64,000 nt of DNA from Thecaphora thlaspeos (taxonomy: Eukaryota; Basidiomycota; Ustilaginomycetes; Urocystidales; Glomosporiaceae), in NCBI GenBank assembly GCA_900291925.1, contig UWYS01000018.1, positions 434,001-498,000 on the forward strand. The letters run 5' to 3'. The notes under the pieces were generated by a model. It was not told the DNA's origin and searched no databases. It was given only the letters and a program-made list of their open reading frames with translations. A program made the position numbers and the translations under genes. Positions 63,059-64,000 of the stretch are shown piece after piece. Each line of letters begins with the position of its first letter. Position 1 is the first letter of the stretch.

Positions 63059-64000
63059 TCATCTGGTTGCGCTGGCCGGCCATTCCACATCGTGCGTATC
63101 GTCATCGTCCTCTGCATCATCGCGCTCGCCATCGCCGTCCTCTCCCCAGTTCGACCCGCCCTCCTCCTGCTGGGAGAGGTCAATCGGCCCCACCATGACC
63201 ATCGACGTGCGCTTGCGCTTCGGCCTGCCCACGTCCGCAACGACACTGCTCATCGACCCGCTCGTCGCTACCTCGTCGTTGTCCTCCTCCTCCTCTTCGC
63301 CTTCCTCCACCACGACTTCGCCACCCTCTGCCCTCCATCTTCCCTGTCCGGTGCCCTCTGAACGGCGGCTGCTGCTGCTGCCACTGCTGCTGCTCGTCTG
63401 ATGTGGTGGCGAGGTCTTCGGCCTTTTACGCTCTCGTTGTGCCGGGGCGGCGGCGCTCTGGCCGGTGGCCGTGAACAGTCCCTTGGCCTTCGTCCGCCTA
63501 ATCTTGCCCGCCTGCTTGTTTGACGCACATGAAGCGCCATCAATTACGGCGCGTCTGGCGGGACGAGGCGCAGCAACGCCGTCCCAGTCGCCTAGCCTTC
63601 GGTGAACCTGCGTCACCATCTCGACCTCTTCGTCGGTGCGGAAGATAGAAGCGAGCTCCGACGAGGTGAAGAGCAGCGCATCGACCTGCTCATCAGACAG
63701 CAGGTCGATGGGATGGCCGGCCTCTCCATCGCCGTGTGCGCTGTCGACCGCTGCTCGTATATCGGTCCAGCGCGACGGGGTGGCGTCGCAGCCGCCATCA
63801 GCCTTGGCTGGAATGGGCCCCTTGCCGATGCTGCGATCTCCGTCATCGCCGCATCCTTCGAGCTGCTCGATCGTCTGCATCAGCGACTCCAGGTTGGCCA
63901 ACCTTGCTCTGGCCGTGTCCAATCGCCCGTCGCCGGCCGTCGACAGTAAATGGGTCGCCAAAGGGCTGCCGCTGGCTGGCTCGCCCTCATGCGTGCCCAG
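63059..64000 (-). CDS. Acidic, probably nuclear protein of unknown family, 5' end outside window
   Basis: The minus-strand frame is open from the window edge to TGA at 63059 (about 313 residues seen). The N-terminal part is helical ('ARARLANLESLMQTIEQLE'), followed by 'DLLSDEQVDALLFTSSELAS' and 'DEEVEMVTQVHRRLGDWDG'. Next come basic clusters that look like nuclear localisation signals ('RERKRPKTSP', 'GRPKRKRTS'), a Glu-rich run and a strongly Asp/Glu-rich tail. I recognise no family. Composition suggests a chromatin or nucleic-acid-associated protein. Only the C-terminal portion is visible, so the catalytic or defining domain may be upstream. Confidence 0.6.
   Translation of the reverse strand: MGTHEGEPASGSPLATHLLSTAGDGRLDTARARLANLESLMQTIEQLEGCGDDGDRSIGKGPIPAKADGGCDATPSRWTDIRAAVDSAHGDGEAGHPIDLLSDEQVDALLFTSSELASIFRTDEEVEMVTQVHRRLGDWDGVAAPRPARRAVIDGASCASNKQAGKIRRTKAKGLFTATGQSAAAPAQRERKRPKTSPPHQTSSSSGSSSSRRSEGTGQGRWRAEGGEVVVEEGEEEEEDNDEVATSGSMSSVVADVGRPKRKRTSMVMVGPIDLSQQEEGGSNWGEDGDGERDDAEDDDDTHDVEWPASATR

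Overview
The window looks like nuclear DNA from a basidiomycete fungus, most likely in the Ustilaginomycotina (smut-like lineage). The evidence is GC-rich coding sequence, few and short spliceosomal introns (GTGAGT/GTAAGT donors), long single-exon genes rich in Ser, Ala and Gly, a Ubc2-type adaptor (SAM-RA-SH3-SH3, an architecture known from Ustilago maydis), and intron-bearing tRNA genes. No genus can be named from the sequence alone. All exon models were read by eye from splice signals and protein similarity.

Layout, left to right. 1-8.2 kb: the 3' part of a DUF3405 gene and a large vezatin/Inp2-like membrane protein. 8.9-12.9 kb: mitochondrial ribosomal protein bL21m and ATP synthase alpha (ATP1), head to head. 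12.9-19.4 kb: a gene-poor stretch with a small ORF, an unknown secreted protein with a frame break, and a tRNA-like gene. 19.4-22.4 kb: the Ubc2/Ste50-type MAPK adaptor. 22.5-25.2 kb: a decayed SRA-YDG gene with three in-frame stops, cut by a 907-bp pogo-like element with long terminal inverted repeats and TA target duplication. 26.0-27.5 kb: CDK1/CDC28. 28.9-30.6 kb: a secretory-pathway PDI-like protein. 31.2-34.1 kb: a probable mitochondrial helical-repeat protein. 34.9-38.7 kb: an MBP1-type APSES/ankyrin transcription factor. 40.2-46.9 kb: a giant SYT1-like Sec7/PH Arf-GEF. 48.9 kb: a near-perfect 134-bp fold-back. 49.4-50.9 kb: an UNC93-like transporter. 51.1-51.8 kb: a convergent pair of intron-bearing tRNA-Ala(AGC) genes. 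51.9-54.1 kb: a Coq11-Coq10 fusion. 55.2-57.5 kb: an MFS transporter. 58.0-60.3 kb: PRP40. 61.0-62.4 kb: a truncated, frame-broken zinc alcohol dehydrogenase. 63.1-64.0 kb: the 3' part of an acidic nuclear-type protein.

How the genes relate. This is mostly an ordinary housekeeping region, with no metabolic or biosynthetic cluster. Several genes serve respiration (ATP1, bL21m, Coq11-Coq10), cell cycle (CDK1 and an MBF-type factor) and morphogenesis or trafficking (Ubc2, Arf-GEF, vezatin/Inp2-like), but they are not co-organised beyond the ATP1/bL21m divergent pair.

The most unusual locus is 22.5-25.2 kb. There a gene for a methylcytosine-reader-type domain (SRA-YDG) has been inactivated by stop codons that each fit a C-to-T type transition, and a Tc1/mariner-pogo type element sits inside its remaining reading frame. 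No clearly new biological system was found.
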